Source: Pararhizobium mangrovi (lineage in GTDB: Bacteria > Pseudomonadota > Alphaproteobacteria > Rhizobiales > Rhizobiaceae). Taken from it: DNA of 64,000 nucleotides. Location of the stretch: the NCBI RefSeq assembly GCF_006516965.1, contig NZ_VHLH01000004.1, positions 124,001 through 188,000 of the forward strand, read 5' to 3'. The notes beneath the pieces are model-generated. The model was not told where the DNA came from and ran no database searches. It saw only the letters and a program-made list of their open reading frames with translations. The translations under genes were made by a program, and so were the position numbers. Positions 16,920 to 25,785 of this stretch are shown here, one piece after another (positions within the stretch are counted from its first letter, which is position 1; every line of letters starts with the position of its first letter).

Positions 16920-18769
16920 CGACGCTGAAGAAGCCTGCCGTCATCGTGCTTTCGCCGGCGGCACTTTCCATCGCGCACGACGTCGCACGCTCGGTCGGCG
17001 GCGAGATCCACGGCGCGGCAAAGCGGATCGCCGCCGATGAGGTCGGCACGACGTTCGACGATCTCGAAGTCTGCCTCGGCAACCTTTTTGCCGAAGGCCG
17101 GCCGATCGTCGCCTTGATGGCAAGCGCCGCCGTGATCCGGCTTCTCGCGCCGCACCTTTCCGACAAGCGTGCCGAACCGCCGGTGATCGCGATTGCCGAA
17201 GACGGGTCGAGTGTCGTGCCGCTCCTCGGGGGGCATCGCGGCGCGAACACGCTGGCGCGCCGCCTGGCCGAAGCGCTGGGCGGGCACGCGGCCATCACGA
17301 CGGCGGGTGACCTGCGCTTCTCGGTGGCGCTCGACGAACCGCCGGCCGGCTATACGCTCGCCAATCCGCACGGCGCGAAGGCCGTCATGGCCGAACTCGT
17401 CGCCGGTGCGAGCGCGCGCATCGAGAGCACCGCGCCGTGGCTCGATAAGAGCAATCTTCCGGTTTCCCGGAATGGTTCCGTGCGGTTGACGGTAAGCGAC
17501 GAACGCGTTCCGATGGAAGGGCTCCACCTCGTCTATCACCCGAAGACGCTTGCCCTCGGAATCGGCGCCGAGCGAGGGGCGGACTCCGACGAAGCCGTGG
17601 CGTTGGCGGAATCGATCCTGAACGAGGCCGGGCTTGCGCGCGAAAGCGTGGCCGTCGTCGTGTCGCTCGACGTGAAGGCGGACGAAGCGGCCGTTCATGC
17701 CGTTGCCGACCATTTCGACGTTCCCGCCCGCTTCTTCGATGCCAGAGCGCTCGAAGCAGAAACGCCGCGGCTCGCCAATCCCTCGCAAATCGTCTTCGCC
17801 GAAGTCGGCTGCCATGGCGTGAGCGAGGCGGCGGCGCTTGCGGCAGTGGGGCCGGAAGGCGCGCTCGCCGTCGAAAAGCGCAAGGGCGCACGGGTCACGG
17901 CAGCAGTCGCCCGCGCTCCGCAGCCGATCGAACCGGAAGCCTTCGGCCGCGCGCGCGGCAAGCTCTTCGTCGTGGGCATCGGCCCCGGCAGTGCCGAATG
18001 GCGCTCGCCGGAAGCAAGCCGGATGATCGATGCGGCGAGCGATCTCGTCGGCTATTCGCTCTATCTCGATCTTCTCGGACCGCTCACACGCGGCAAGCGG
18101 CGCCACGACTTCGACCTCGGCAAGGAAGAGGTGCGGGTGCGTCACGCCATGGAACTGGCAGGCGAGGGGCGTTCGGTCGCGCTGGTCTGCTCGGGCGATG
18201 CCGGGATCTACGCAATGGCGACGCTCGTCTTCGAGCTTCTCGACCGCAGATCGGATGCGGGCGGCGTCAGTGCCGCGGCACGGCGTATCGCGATCGAGAT
18301 CGCGCCCGGCATCTCCGCCTTGCAGGGCGCGGCCGCGCGTGCGGGCGCACCGATCGGCCACGATTTCTGCACCATCTCCCTTTCCGACCTGCTGACCCCC
18401 TGGGATACGATCGTGCGCCGGATCGAAGCGGCGGCACACGGCGATTTCGTCGTTGCCTTCTACAATCCGGTTTCACGGCGCCGCCGCACGCAGCTCGCCT
18501 TCGCGCGCGATCGCCTGCTCGAAGCGCGGCCGGCCGAAACGCCCGTGGTGCTCGCCACCAATCTCGGACGAAAAGGCGAGGCCGTGCGTATCGTCCCGCT
18601 CGGCTCGCTCGATGTCGACGACGTCGACATGCTGACGGTGGTCATCGTCGGCTCGTCGCAAAGCCGGATGGTTACGACCGGCGACGGAAAGCGCTGGGTC
18701 TATACGCCACGCGGCTACGCCGCCAAGGAAGGCAGTGCGCTCGCCGCTGCGGAAGCGCAAACAGGATGA
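16916..18769 (+). CDS. cobJ: CbiG-CobJ fusion: cobalt-precorrin-5A hydrolase plus precorrin-3B C17-methyltransferase
   Basis: One 617-residue chain combines two activities. Residues 1-340 are CbiG, which opens the delta-lactone and releases acetaldehyde in the cobalt-early route: a CbiG N-terminal region with PLLGGHRGANTLARRLAEAL at residues 102-121, a middle region, and the CbiG C-terminal domain with GCHGVSEAAALAAVG at 298-312. Residues 350-610 are CobJ/CbiH, with VVGIGPGSAEWRSPEA, CSGDAGIYAMATL and APGISALQGAAARAGAPIGHDFC shortened family motifs. The ATG overlaps the cobI stop. A CbiG part points to ring contraction by the oxygen-independent chemistry. Confidence 0.93.
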   Translation: MTTLKKPAVIVLSPAALSIAHDVARSVGGEIHGAAKRIAADEVGTTFDDLEVCLGNLFAEGRPIVALMASAAVIRLLAPHLSDKRAEPPVIAIAEDGSSVVPLLGGHRGANTLARRLAEALGGHAAITTAGDLRFSVALDEPPAGYTLANPHGAKAVMAELVAGASARIESTAPWLDKSNLPVSRNGSVRLTVSDERVPMEGLHLVYHPKTLALGIGAERGADSDEAVALAESILNEAGLARESVAVVVSLDVKADEAAVHAVADHFDVPARFFDARALEAETPRLANPSQIVFAEVGCHGVSEAAALAAVGPEGALAVEKRKGARVTAAVARAPQPIEPEAFGRARGKLFVVGIGPGSAEWRSPEASRMIDAASDLVGYSLYLDLLGPLTRGKRRHDFDLGKEEVRVRHAMELAGEGRSVALVCSGDAGIYAMATLVFELLDRRSDAGGVSAAARRIAIEIAPGISALQGAAARAGAPIGHDFCTISLSDLLTPWDTIVRRIEAAAHGDFVVAFYNPVSRRRRTQLAFARDRLLEARPAETPVVLATNLGRKGEAVRIVPLGSLDVDDVDMLTVVIVGSSQSRMVTTGDGKRWVYTPRGYAAKEGSALAAAEAQTG

Positions 18770-18890
18770 GGCCGTTTCGAACCTTCGGCCATGTTCGCCG
18801 AACGGCAGGCGTTCGGCAGGCGGGCCGTACGCTCGGCCCGTTGTCGCGGCGACCGAAATCATCTGCGCAGATCTACTCGGAGGCATGTCC

Positions 18891-19670
18891 ATGACCGTCC
18901 ATTTCATCGGCGCCGGCCCGGGGGCCGCCGATCTCATCACCGTGCGGGGGCTGAGGCTCGTCGAACGGTGCCCGGTCTGCCTTTATGCCGGTTCGCTGGT
19001 ACCCGTCGAGATCGTCGAGGCGGCGCCGGAGGGTGCGCTGGTGCGCGACACGGCACCGATGGACCTCGACGAGATCGTCGCCGAGATGGAAACGGCGCAT
19101 CGCAAGGGACAGGACGTCGCACGCGTGCATTCGGGCGACCCGTCGATCTACGGCGCCGTCGCCGAACAGATGCGCCGGCTCGATGCGCTCGACATCGATT
19201 ACGATGTGGTGCCGGGCGTACCGGCCTTTGCCGGTGCCGCCGCCAGGCTGAAGCTCGAACTCACGCTGCCGGAGATCGCCCAGACCGTCATCCTGACGCG
19301 CACGGGCATGAAGGCATCCTCGATGCCGGAAGGCGAGCGGCTGGAAGTGCTCGGCCGTTCCGGCGCGACGCTCGCGATCCACCTTTCGGTGCGCAATCTC
19401 GTTTATGTTCGCGAAGCGCTGGAACCCCATTACGGTGCCGATTGCCCGGTCATCGTCGCCTATCGCGCGACATGGCCGGACGAACGCTACATCCACACCA
19501 CGCTCGCCGGGATGAAGGATGCCGTACGCGCGGAGAAGATCACGCGCACGGCGCTCATCTTCGTCGGTCCGGTTCTCGGCGAACACGATTTCCGCGACTC
19601 CGCACTCTACGACGCGGACTATGCGCACGTGTTGCGCAACCGCGGCAAGAAGAAGCGAGAGACGGCTTAA
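18891..19670 (+). CDS. cobM: Precorrin-4 C11-methyltransferase CobM
   Basis: CobM methylates C-11 of precorrin-4, or of cobalt-precorrin-4 (CbiF). The start at 18891 has a perfect GGAGG 7 nt upstream (18879-18883). The protein has 259 residues with motifs VHFIGAGPGAADLITVRG, VHSGDPSIYGAVAEQM and PGVPAFAGAAARLKLELT. A 121-bp gap with several GC hairpins separates it from cobJ, the only real break in the plus-strand run. It converges with cobK, with 7 bp between stops. Confidence 0.95.
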   Translation: MTVHFIGAGPGAADLITVRGLRLVERCPVCLYAGSLVPVEIVEAAPEGALVRDTAPMDLDEIVAEMETAHRKGQDVARVHSGDPSIYGAVAEQMRRLDALDIDYDVVPGVPAFAGAAARLKLELTLPEIAQTVILTRTGMKASSMPEGERLEVLGRSGATLAIHLSVRNLVYVREALEPHYGADCPVIVAYRATWPDERYIHTTLAGMKDAVRAEKITRTALIFVGPVLGEHDFRDSALYDADYAHVLRNRGKKKRETA

Positions 19671-19677
19671 GGTCGGA

Positions 19678-20412
19678 TCAGGCGATGGCGGCGACGAGCG
19701 CATCCACATCGGTGAAGGTTTCACCGTCCGGGCAGGGTGGCCGGTCGATCATCAAGACCGGCAGGCGCAGATGGCGTGCCGCCTCCAGCTTGGCGTGTGC
19801 GCCTTTGCCACCGGAATTGCGGCAGACGAGATGGCTGACCGTATGCTCGGTAAAAAGGCGCATCTCGTCGTTCGGGTCCCGGCCGGGTCGCGCGAGCACG
19901 AGCGTGTGGTTTTCAGGCGGCAGCGCTTCGCTCGGCGGATCGATCATGCGGACGACGAAGAAGCAGTCTTTTCTCGCCGCAAAGGGCACCAGATGCTGGC
20001 TGCCGAGCGCAAGGAAGGCACGCGCGCCGTTCGGCAACGCTTGGGCCGCCGCTTCGACACGTGCGCAGGGACGCCAGTCGTCTTCATCATGGGGGTGCCA
20101 TGGGGGCCGAACGAGGACCACCCGGCGCGTTCCGGTGGTCGCGGCGGCTTTCTGCGCGTTTTCGGATATTCGTGCGGCAAAGGGATGCGTTGCATCGACG
20201 AGCATGTCGACCGCTTCGGCTCGCAGATACGTCGCCAGGCCGGTGCTTCCGCCGAATCCGCCGATCCGGATCTCGCCGGCCGGCCGCATGGGACTGCGCG
20301 TACGCCCGGCGAGCGCCGTGACGACCCGCATTCCAGCGTGCGGCGCAAGCCGTTCGGCAAGCTCGAAAGCCTCGCGGGTTCCGCCGAGGATGAGGACCGT
20401 GCGTGGTCGCAT
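19678..20412 (-). CDS. cobK: Precorrin-6A reductase CobK
   Basis: CobK reduces precorrin-6A, or cobalt-precorrin-6A as CbiJ, with NAD(P)H. Of 244 residues, the N-terminus VLILGGTREAFELAERL is the nucleotide-binding signature. VDATHPFAARISENA and CRNSGGKGAHAKLEAAR are family blocks. It follows cbiD on the minus strand with a 1-bp gap. Confidence 0.95.
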   Translation of the reverse strand: MRPRTVLILGGTREAFELAERLAPHAGMRVVTALAGRTRSPMRPAGEIRIGGFGGSTGLATYLRAEAVDMLVDATHPFAARISENAQKAAATTGTRRVVLVRPPWHPHDEDDWRPCARVEAAAQALPNGARAFLALGSQHLVPFAARKDCFFVVRMIDPPSEALPPENHTLVLARPGRDPNDEMRLFTEHTVSHLVCRNSGGKGAHAKLEAARHLRLPVLMIDRPPCPDGETFTDVDALVAAIA

Positions 20413-20413
20413 T

Positions 20414-21529
20414 TCAGCTAGCGTGTACCAGGATCGCTCCGGCGCGATCGATCACCAGCACGTCGACCTCGATCGGCGCGCCTCGCAGCGTATCGAGCGC
20501 CGTCTGACGGGCGCGGGCGGCGATCGCCGCAGGCAGATCGACCCCTTCCGCACGGACGATTTCCAGCACCTCCATCGCCGTATTGGCGGCAAGGATCGCC
20601 TCCCTTCCGGCGGGCGAGAACCCCGCTTCTTCCGCGCGATCGGCGAGAAAGGCATTGTCGACCTGACTACGCGAAGAGTGCAGGTCGAGTGCGCCCTGGG
20701 CGAGCTTGGCGAGCTTGGCGAAGCCGCCGGCGATGGTCAGCCTTTCGACCGGATGGGCACGCAGATATTTCAGCAGACCGCCGGCGAAATCGCCCATGTC
20801 GAGGAGCGCGCCGTCGGGCAAGTCGTGGAACGCCTTGCCTGCCGCTTCGGACGTCGAACCGGTGGCGCCGAGCAGATGGGTCAGCCCCTCGGCGCGCGCG
20901 ACGTCGATACCGCGGTGGATCGAGTGGATCCACGAGGCGCAGGAGAACGGCTTGACGATTCCCGTCGTGCCGAGGATCGACAACCCGCCGAGGATGCCGA
21001 GCCTCGGGTTCCATGTCTTTTCGGCAATTGCTTCGCCGCCCGGAATGGCAATGCGGATCTCGACATCGGTGGTCACCGCATGCTCGGCGCAGAGCGCCTC
21101 GACGACCTCGCACATCATCTCGCGGGGGATCGGATTGATCGCCGGTTCTCCGACGGCGATCGGCAGACCGGCCTTCGTCACCGTGCCGACGCCTTGACCG
21201 GCTGCAAAGCGGATGCCTTCGTTCTCGCCGAGCGGCCGCACCGTGGCGATGACGGTGACGCCGTGCGTCACGTCCGGGTCGTCGCCGGCATCCTTGACGA
21301 TACCGGCCGACGCGTAGACCTCCCCGAGCGTCTGGAATGCGAGCGCAAAGGCGGGTTCCTCGCCGTTCGGCAGGCGAATGGCGACGGGGTCGGGAAATTC
21401 GCCGGTGAGAAGCGCCGTCAACGCCGCCTTGGTCGCCGCCGTGGCGCAGGCGCCCGTCGTCCAGCCGCGGCGCAGTTCGCCTTCGGTCTCCGGCCCTTCC
21501 TCGGGCGCCGCGTTGAAATCCTCGTCCAT
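20414..21529 (-). CDS. cbiD: Cobalt-precorrin-5B C1-methyltransferase CbiD
   Basis: CbiD is the C-1 methyltransferase of the cobalt-early pathway and has no counterpart in the aerobic route, where CobF does this step. The ATG at 21529 gives 371 residues, typical for the family. Motifs are RRGWTTGACATAATKAAL at the N-terminus and ILGTTGIVKPFSCASWIHSI in the middle. A longer frame back to 21646 crosses the divergent cobA leader and is not supported. It forms a two-gene unit with cobK and is divergent from cobA (80 bp apart). Confidence 0.95.
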   Translation of the reverse strand: MDEDFNAAPEEGPETEGELRRGWTTGACATAATKAALTALLTGEFPDPVAIRLPNGEEPAFALAFQTLGEVYASAGIVKDAGDDPDVTHGVTVIATVRPLGENEGIRFAAGQGVGTVTKAGLPIAVGEPAINPIPREMMCEVVEALCAEHAVTTDVEIRIAIPGGEAIAEKTWNPRLGILGGLSILGTTGIVKPFSCASWIHSIHRGIDVARAEGLTHLLGATGSTSEAAGKAFHDLPDGALLDMGDFAGGLLKYLRAHPVERLTIAGGFAKLAKLAQGALDLHSSRSQVDNAFLADRAEEAGFSPAGREAILAANTAMEVLEIVRAEGVDLPAAIAARARQTALDTLRGAPIEVDVLVIDRAGAILVHAS

Positions 21530-21609
21530 GCCGTGCTTATAGGCGCGGGCACGAACGCACGAAAGTGGGTGGAGCACAGGCGTACACCATCCGATCCAAA
21601 GGGCAGTCG

Positions 21610-22455
21610 ATGACCGATCCGTTCGAGGGGCTGGCAGAGATGGCACCGGGCAGCGTCTGGCTCGTCGGCGCGGGGCCGGGCGATCCGGGCCTTCTCACGC
21701 TGCACGCCGTCAACGCCATCCGCCAGGCCGACGTCATCGTCTACGATGCGCTGGTCGATGCCGCATGCCTGAAGCTCGCCCGGCGCGGCGCCGTTCTCGA
21801 ATATGCCGGCAAGCGCGGCGGAAAACCATCGGCGAAACAGCGCGACATCTCCCTTCGCCTCGTGGAGCTGGCGCGCGCCGGCAACCGCGTGCTCCGCCTG
21901 AAGGGTGGCGACCCCTTCGTCTTCGGGCGCGGCGCGGAAGAGGCGCTGGCGCTCGTCGCCAACGAGATCGCGTTTCGCATCGTGCCGGGGATCACGGCCG
22001 GGATCGGCGGGCTCGCCTATGCCGGCATCCCGGCCACGCACCGCGACACGAACCATACGGTCACGTTCCTCACCGGCCACGATTCCGGTGGTGTGGTGCC
22101 GGACCGGATCGATTGGGAAGGCGTCGCGAAGGGTTCGCCGGTCATCGTCATGTATATGGCGATGAAGCATGTCGGGCCGATCACCGAGCGTCTGATGGCA
22201 GCGGGACGTCCGGGCGACGAACCGATCGCCTTCGTCTGCGCGGCGGCGACGGAACGGCAGGTCGTCCTCGAAACGACGCTGGCTCGGGCGGAGGACGAGG
22301 TCTCCACGCATGGTTTGGCGCCGCCGGCCGTCGTCGTGCTCGGCGAGGTGGTACGGCTTCGCGCGGGGCTCGACTGGCTCGGCGCACTCGTTGGGCGCAC
22401 GCTCGTCGCCGATCCGCTCGGGACGGGTGCCGCGGTCGGGAAGGATCACGCTTGA
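21610..22455 (+). CDS. cobA: Uroporphyrinogen-III C-methyltransferase CobA (SUMT)
   Basis: CobA methylates uroporphyrinogen III at C-2 and C-7 to give precorrin-2. It has 281 residues from ATG 21610. The SUMT signatures VGAGPGDPGLLTLHAVNA and LKGGDPFVFGRGAEEA are clear. It lacks a CysG-type dehydrogenase-ferrochelatase domain, so the oxidation of precorrin-2 to sirohydrochlorin needed before CbiX must come from another enzyme, not visible here. The cobA stop overlaps the cobB start by 4 nt. Confidence 0.95.
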   Translation: MTDPFEGLAEMAPGSVWLVGAGPGDPGLLTLHAVNAIRQADVIVYDALVDAACLKLARRGAVLEYAGKRGGKPSAKQRDISLRLVELARAGNRVLRLKGGDPFVFGRGAEEALALVANEIAFRIVPGITAGIGGLAYAGIPATHRDTNHTVTFLTGHDSGGVVPDRIDWEGVAKGSPVIVMYMAMKHVGPITERLMAAGRPGDEPIAFVCAAATERQVVLETTLARAEDEVSTHGLAPPAVVVLGEVVRLRAGLDWLGALVGRTLVADPLGTGAAVGKDHA

Positions 22456-23765
22456 ACGGCATCATGATCGCAGCGCCCGCTTCCGGCTCGGGCAAGACGA
22501 CCGTAACGCTCGGGCTCCTACGCGCGCTCGTTCGGCGCGGAGTTGCGGCGGCGCCGGGAAAGGCCGGGCCCGACTATATCGATCCGGCGTTTCATACGGC
22601 GGCCAGCGACGAGGTCTGCCTGAACTTCGATCCGTGGGCGAGCGAACCGGCAAGCCTTGTCGCCAATGCGGCACTGTCGCGGCGCGGTGGCCGCATGCTG
22701 GTCGTCGAAGCGATGATGGGTCTCTACGACGGGGCGGCCGACGGAACGGCGACGCCGGCGGATCTCGCCGTGACGCTTTCGCTGCCCGTCATCCTCGTGG
22801 TCGACTGCGCGAAGCTTTCCCATTCCGTGGCAGCCCTCGTCGAGGGCCATCGCAATTTCCGAGAGATGCCGCTCGTCGCCGGGGTCATCCTGAACCGGGT
22901 CGGCAGCGACCGGCACGAGGCCATGTTGCGCTCGGCCCTCGATGCGCGTGGCATCCGCGTCTTCGGCGCGCTTCGCCGCGACGATGCGCTTTCCGTGCCG
23001 GAGCGCCATCTCGGTCTTGTCCAGGCGAGCGAGCACGGCGGGCTCGAGGCCTTCATTGAACGCGCCGGCGATGCCGTAGAAGCCGGAGTCGACTGCGATG
23101 CGCTGGTGCATGCGGCAGGTATCTTCGCGCCGCCCGTACCCGAAGCGAACATCGAACGCCTGCCGCCGCCCGGAAGCCGGATCGCGATCGCGCGCGATAC
23201 CGCTTTCGCCTTCGTCTACGAACATTTGCTTCTCGGCTGGCGACGGCGCGGCGCGGAGATCCGCTTCTTCTCGCCACTCGCCGACGAAGCGCCGCCGACC
23301 GACTGCGATGCCGTCTACTTGCCGGGCGGCTATCCGGAGCTTCATGCCGGGCGGATCGCCGCTGCATCGACGTTCCACGCGGGCACGGCGGCGGCGATCG
23401 AACGCGGCGCCTGGGTCTACGGCGAATGCGGCGGCTACATGGTGCTCGGCGAGGGGCTGACGGACGAGCACGGCGTTCGCCACGCCATGCTCGGCGCCTT
23501 GCCGCTCGAAACGCAATTCACGGCAGGGCGCCCGCGGACCCTCGGCTACCGCAAGCTGCAGCCGAGGCCCGGTTTCATCTGGTCCGGGCCGCTGCGCGGC
23601 CATGCGTTCCATTACGCGACCACGCAGTACGAAGGGCAGGCCGAGCGGCTGTTCGACATCGCCGACGCGTGCGGCAACCCGCTCGGTGCTGCCGGGCTGC
23701 GTCGCGGCAAGGTCGCCGGTTCCTTCATGCACGTCGTCGACCGTGCGGGTTCGACCGATGGGTGA
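22452..23765 (+). CDS. cobB: Cobyrinate a,c-diamide synthase CobB (CbiA)
   Basis: CobB amidates the a and c side chains using glutamine and ATP. The TTG at 22452 (TTGA overlap with cobA) gives LNGIMIAAPASGSGKTT, matching the N-terminus seen in rhizobial CobB; ATG 22464 is the alternative. It has 437 residues. The P-loop is near residue 10, and the class-I amidotransferase-like C-terminus has the Cys motif WVYGECGGYMVLGEGL. In the cobalt-early route the substrate is cobyrinate. Confidence 0.94.
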   Translation: MNGIMIAAPASGSGKTTVTLGLLRALVRRGVAAAPGKAGPDYIDPAFHTAASDEVCLNFDPWASEPASLVANAALSRRGGRMLVVEAMMGLYDGAADGTATPADLAVTLSLPVILVVDCAKLSHSVAALVEGHRNFREMPLVAGVILNRVGSDRHEAMLRSALDARGIRVFGALRRDDALSVPERHLGLVQASEHGGLEAFIERAGDAVEAGVDCDALVHAAGIFAPPVPEANIERLPPPGSRIAIARDTAFAFVYEHLLLGWRRRGAEIRFFSPLADEAPPTDCDAVYLPGGYPELHAGRIAAASTFHAGTAAAIERGAWVYGECGGYMVLGEGLTDEHGVRHAMLGALPLETQFTAGRPRTLGYRKLQPRPGFIWSGPLRGHAFHYATTQYEGQAERLFDIADACGNPLGAAGLRRGKVAGSFMHVVDRAGSTDG

Positions 23766-24777
23766 GGCCGGACCGCGCCACGGCGGTGATCTCGATGGCG
23801 CGATCGCACGCTACGGCGGCAGGCCGGAGGACTGGCTGGACCTTTCGACCGGCATCAACCCGCTCCCACCGATCCTGCCGGCGATTCCGCAATCGGCATG
23901 GGCGCGGCTACCCGACCGCCATCTCGAACGCACCGCCCGTACCGCCGCCGCCCGGTTTTACGGCGCGGCCGAAGGAACCCTTCCGCTTGCCGTGCCCGGC
24001 GTACAGGCGATCATCCGCGAGCTCCCGTTTCTGATGAAAGGCGGTGAGCGAGCCGCGATCCTCTCGCCGACCTATGGCGAATATTCAGCCGTACTTGAGC
24101 GGCACGGGTTTGCCGTCGACGCCATTACCACCCTCGATGCGGTCGACGAACGCCACGGGCTCGTCGTGGTCGTCAATCCGAACAACCCGGACGGGCGCGT
24201 GACGCCGCGTGGCGAACTTCTATCCTTGAACGAGCGCCTTTCGGCTCGTAACGCGACGCTCGTCGTGGACGAAGCCTTCGCCGACGCCGATCCGGCCGAA
24301 TCCCTGGCGAATGACGCTGGCCAGCGTGCGGGTCTTGTCGTCCTTCGTTCGTTCGGCAAGATGTTCGGGTTGGCCGGCATCCGCCTCGGCTTCGTTCTCG
24401 CGCGCGACGACACGCTCGACAGGCTGCGCGAACGAATCGGGCCGTGGGCCGTATCAGGGCCGGCGCTGGCACTCGCGTCGGCTATCCTCGGCGACGACAC
24501 GACGCTTGCCGAACTCCGCGAGACGATACGCGCACGCCATATCGCGACGGCAGATATCCTCGCCGAGGCCGGCCTCGCCGTCGAAGGAAAGACGGCGCTC
24601 TTCTTTCTCGTCGACCACCTTCATGCCGGCGCACTCCACGACCATCTGGCGCGACGCCACATCCTGACGCGACCGTTCGACTACGCGCCGCGCTGGCTTC
24701 GCTTCGGACTTCTGGCGGACCGTGCGGACGAAGCGCGGCTTGCCGACGCCCTTCGTGCGTTCGGCAAGCCGCGATGA
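23758..24777 (+). CDS. cobC: Threonine-phosphate decarboxylase CobC
   Basis: This PLP enzyme makes (R)-1-aminopropan-2-ol phosphate, the linker of the nucleotide loop. It has 339 residues, a class-I aminotransferase fold, and the PLP Lys in VLRSFGKMFGLAGIRLGF. VVVNPNNPDGR and the LVVDEAFAD block bind the cofactor. The N-terminus HGGDLDGAIARYGG is typical. It overlaps cobB by 8 nt and cobD by 4 nt. Confidence 0.94.
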   Translation: MGEAGPRHGGDLDGAIARYGGRPEDWLDLSTGINPLPPILPAIPQSAWARLPDRHLERTARTAAARFYGAAEGTLPLAVPGVQAIIRELPFLMKGGERAAILSPTYGEYSAVLERHGFAVDAITTLDAVDERHGLVVVVNPNNPDGRVTPRGELLSLNERLSARNATLVVDEAFADADPAESLANDAGQRAGLVVLRSFGKMFGLAGIRLGFVLARDDTLDRLRERIGPWAVSGPALALASAILGDDTTLAELRETIRARHIATADILAEAGLAVEGKTALFFLVDHLHAGALHDHLARRHILTRPFDYAPRWLRFGLLADRADEARLADALRAFGKPR

Positions 24778-25763
24778 TGGGCCTCGACACCGTCAAAATG
24801 CATCTGGCGATCCTTGCGGTGGCATTGCTTCTAGACCGGATCGTCGGCGACCCGGACTGGCTCTGGCAACGGTTCCGGCATCCGGTCGTGCTCTTCGGAG
24901 CCGTCATTGGTTGGTTGGAAGGGACGATGAACGGGCAGGGCCTTTCCGCATGGGCCGGGCGCCTGCGCGGTGGGTTCGCCGTCGCCGCCATACTTGCGAT
25001 CGCCGTCGTTTCGGGCGAACTCATCGGGCGCTTCTTCGCCTTCATCGGCGGCATCGGCATTCTTCTGGAAATCGCCGTCGTCGCGGTCTTCCTGGCCCAG
25101 AAAAGCCTGGCCGAGCATGTCGCGCGTGTTGCGCGCGCGCTCCAACGCGAGGGCCTTTCGAGCGGACGCAAGGCGGTGTCGATGATCGTCGGGCGGGATC
25201 CGGCGACGCTCGACGAGGCCGGCGTCGCGCGCGCGGCGATCGAAAGCCTTGCCGAGAACTTCGCCGACGGGGTCGTCGCGCCAGCCTTCTGGTACCTCGT
25301 GTTCGGGCTTCCGGGGCTCTTCGCCTACAAGATGGTGAACACCGCCGATTCGATGATCGGCCATCGCAGCGCGCGCTATCGCGACTTCGGCTTTGCTGCA
25401 GCGCGCCTCGACGACGCAGTGAACTGGCTGCCCGCCCGCATTTCGGCAGGGCTTATTGCGCTCGCCGTCGTCTGGCGTTCGGGAAAGGAAGCCGGCCGGA
25501 GAGCCGTCCGCGCCGCGTGGCGCGATGCACCTTTCCACCGCTCGCCGAATGCCGGCTGGCCCGAAGCTGCCATGGCCGGCAGCCTCGGCCTCTCGCTCGG
25601 CGGACCGCGAAGCTATGGCGGCATCGCGCTCGACGAACCCGCGATCCACGCCGAAGGCCGACGCGAGGCCACGCCCGCCGATATCGAGCGTGCCATCGCG
25701 CTTTACCGGCGAACGTGCACGGTGCTGCTCGGGCTCGTGGCGCTGTCCGCGATCGTCGCCTGA
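24774..25763 (+). CDS. cobD: Adenosylcobinamide-phosphate synthase CobD (CbiB)
   Basis: CobD is an inner-membrane enzyme that attaches the aminopropanol unit to adenosylcobyric acid. It has 329 residues with several hydrophobic helices. Motifs are LLLDRIVGDPDWLWQRFRHPV, GRDPATLDEAGVARAAIESLAENFADG (shown in part) and YKMVNTADSMIGHR. The ATG at 24774 overlaps the cobC stop (ATGA); an adjacent ATG at 24777 is possible. It ends the plus-strand cobalamin run. Confidence 0.94.
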   Translation: MMGLDTVKMHLAILAVALLLDRIVGDPDWLWQRFRHPVVLFGAVIGWLEGTMNGQGLSAWAGRLRGGFAVAAILAIAVVSGELIGRFFAFIGGIGILLEIAVVAVFLAQKSLAEHVARVARALQREGLSSGRKAVSMIVGRDPATLDEAGVARAAIESLAENFADGVVAPAFWYLVFGLPGLFAYKMVNTADSMIGHRSARYRDFGFAAARLDDAVNWLPARISAGLIALAVVWRSGKEAGRRAVRAAWRDAPFHRSPNAGWPEAAMAGSLGLSLGGPRSYGGIALDEPAIHAEGRREATPADIERAIALYRRTCTVLLGLVALSAIVA

Positions 25764-25785
25764 AGCGTCGACGAAGCGCAGCCGG

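Noticed and set aside
18791-21613. 940-codon open frame on the plus strand across cobM, cobK and cbiD
   Set aside because: It runs out of frame with cobM and antisense to cobK and cbiD, all of which are clear genes. The product is Arg-rich without domains.
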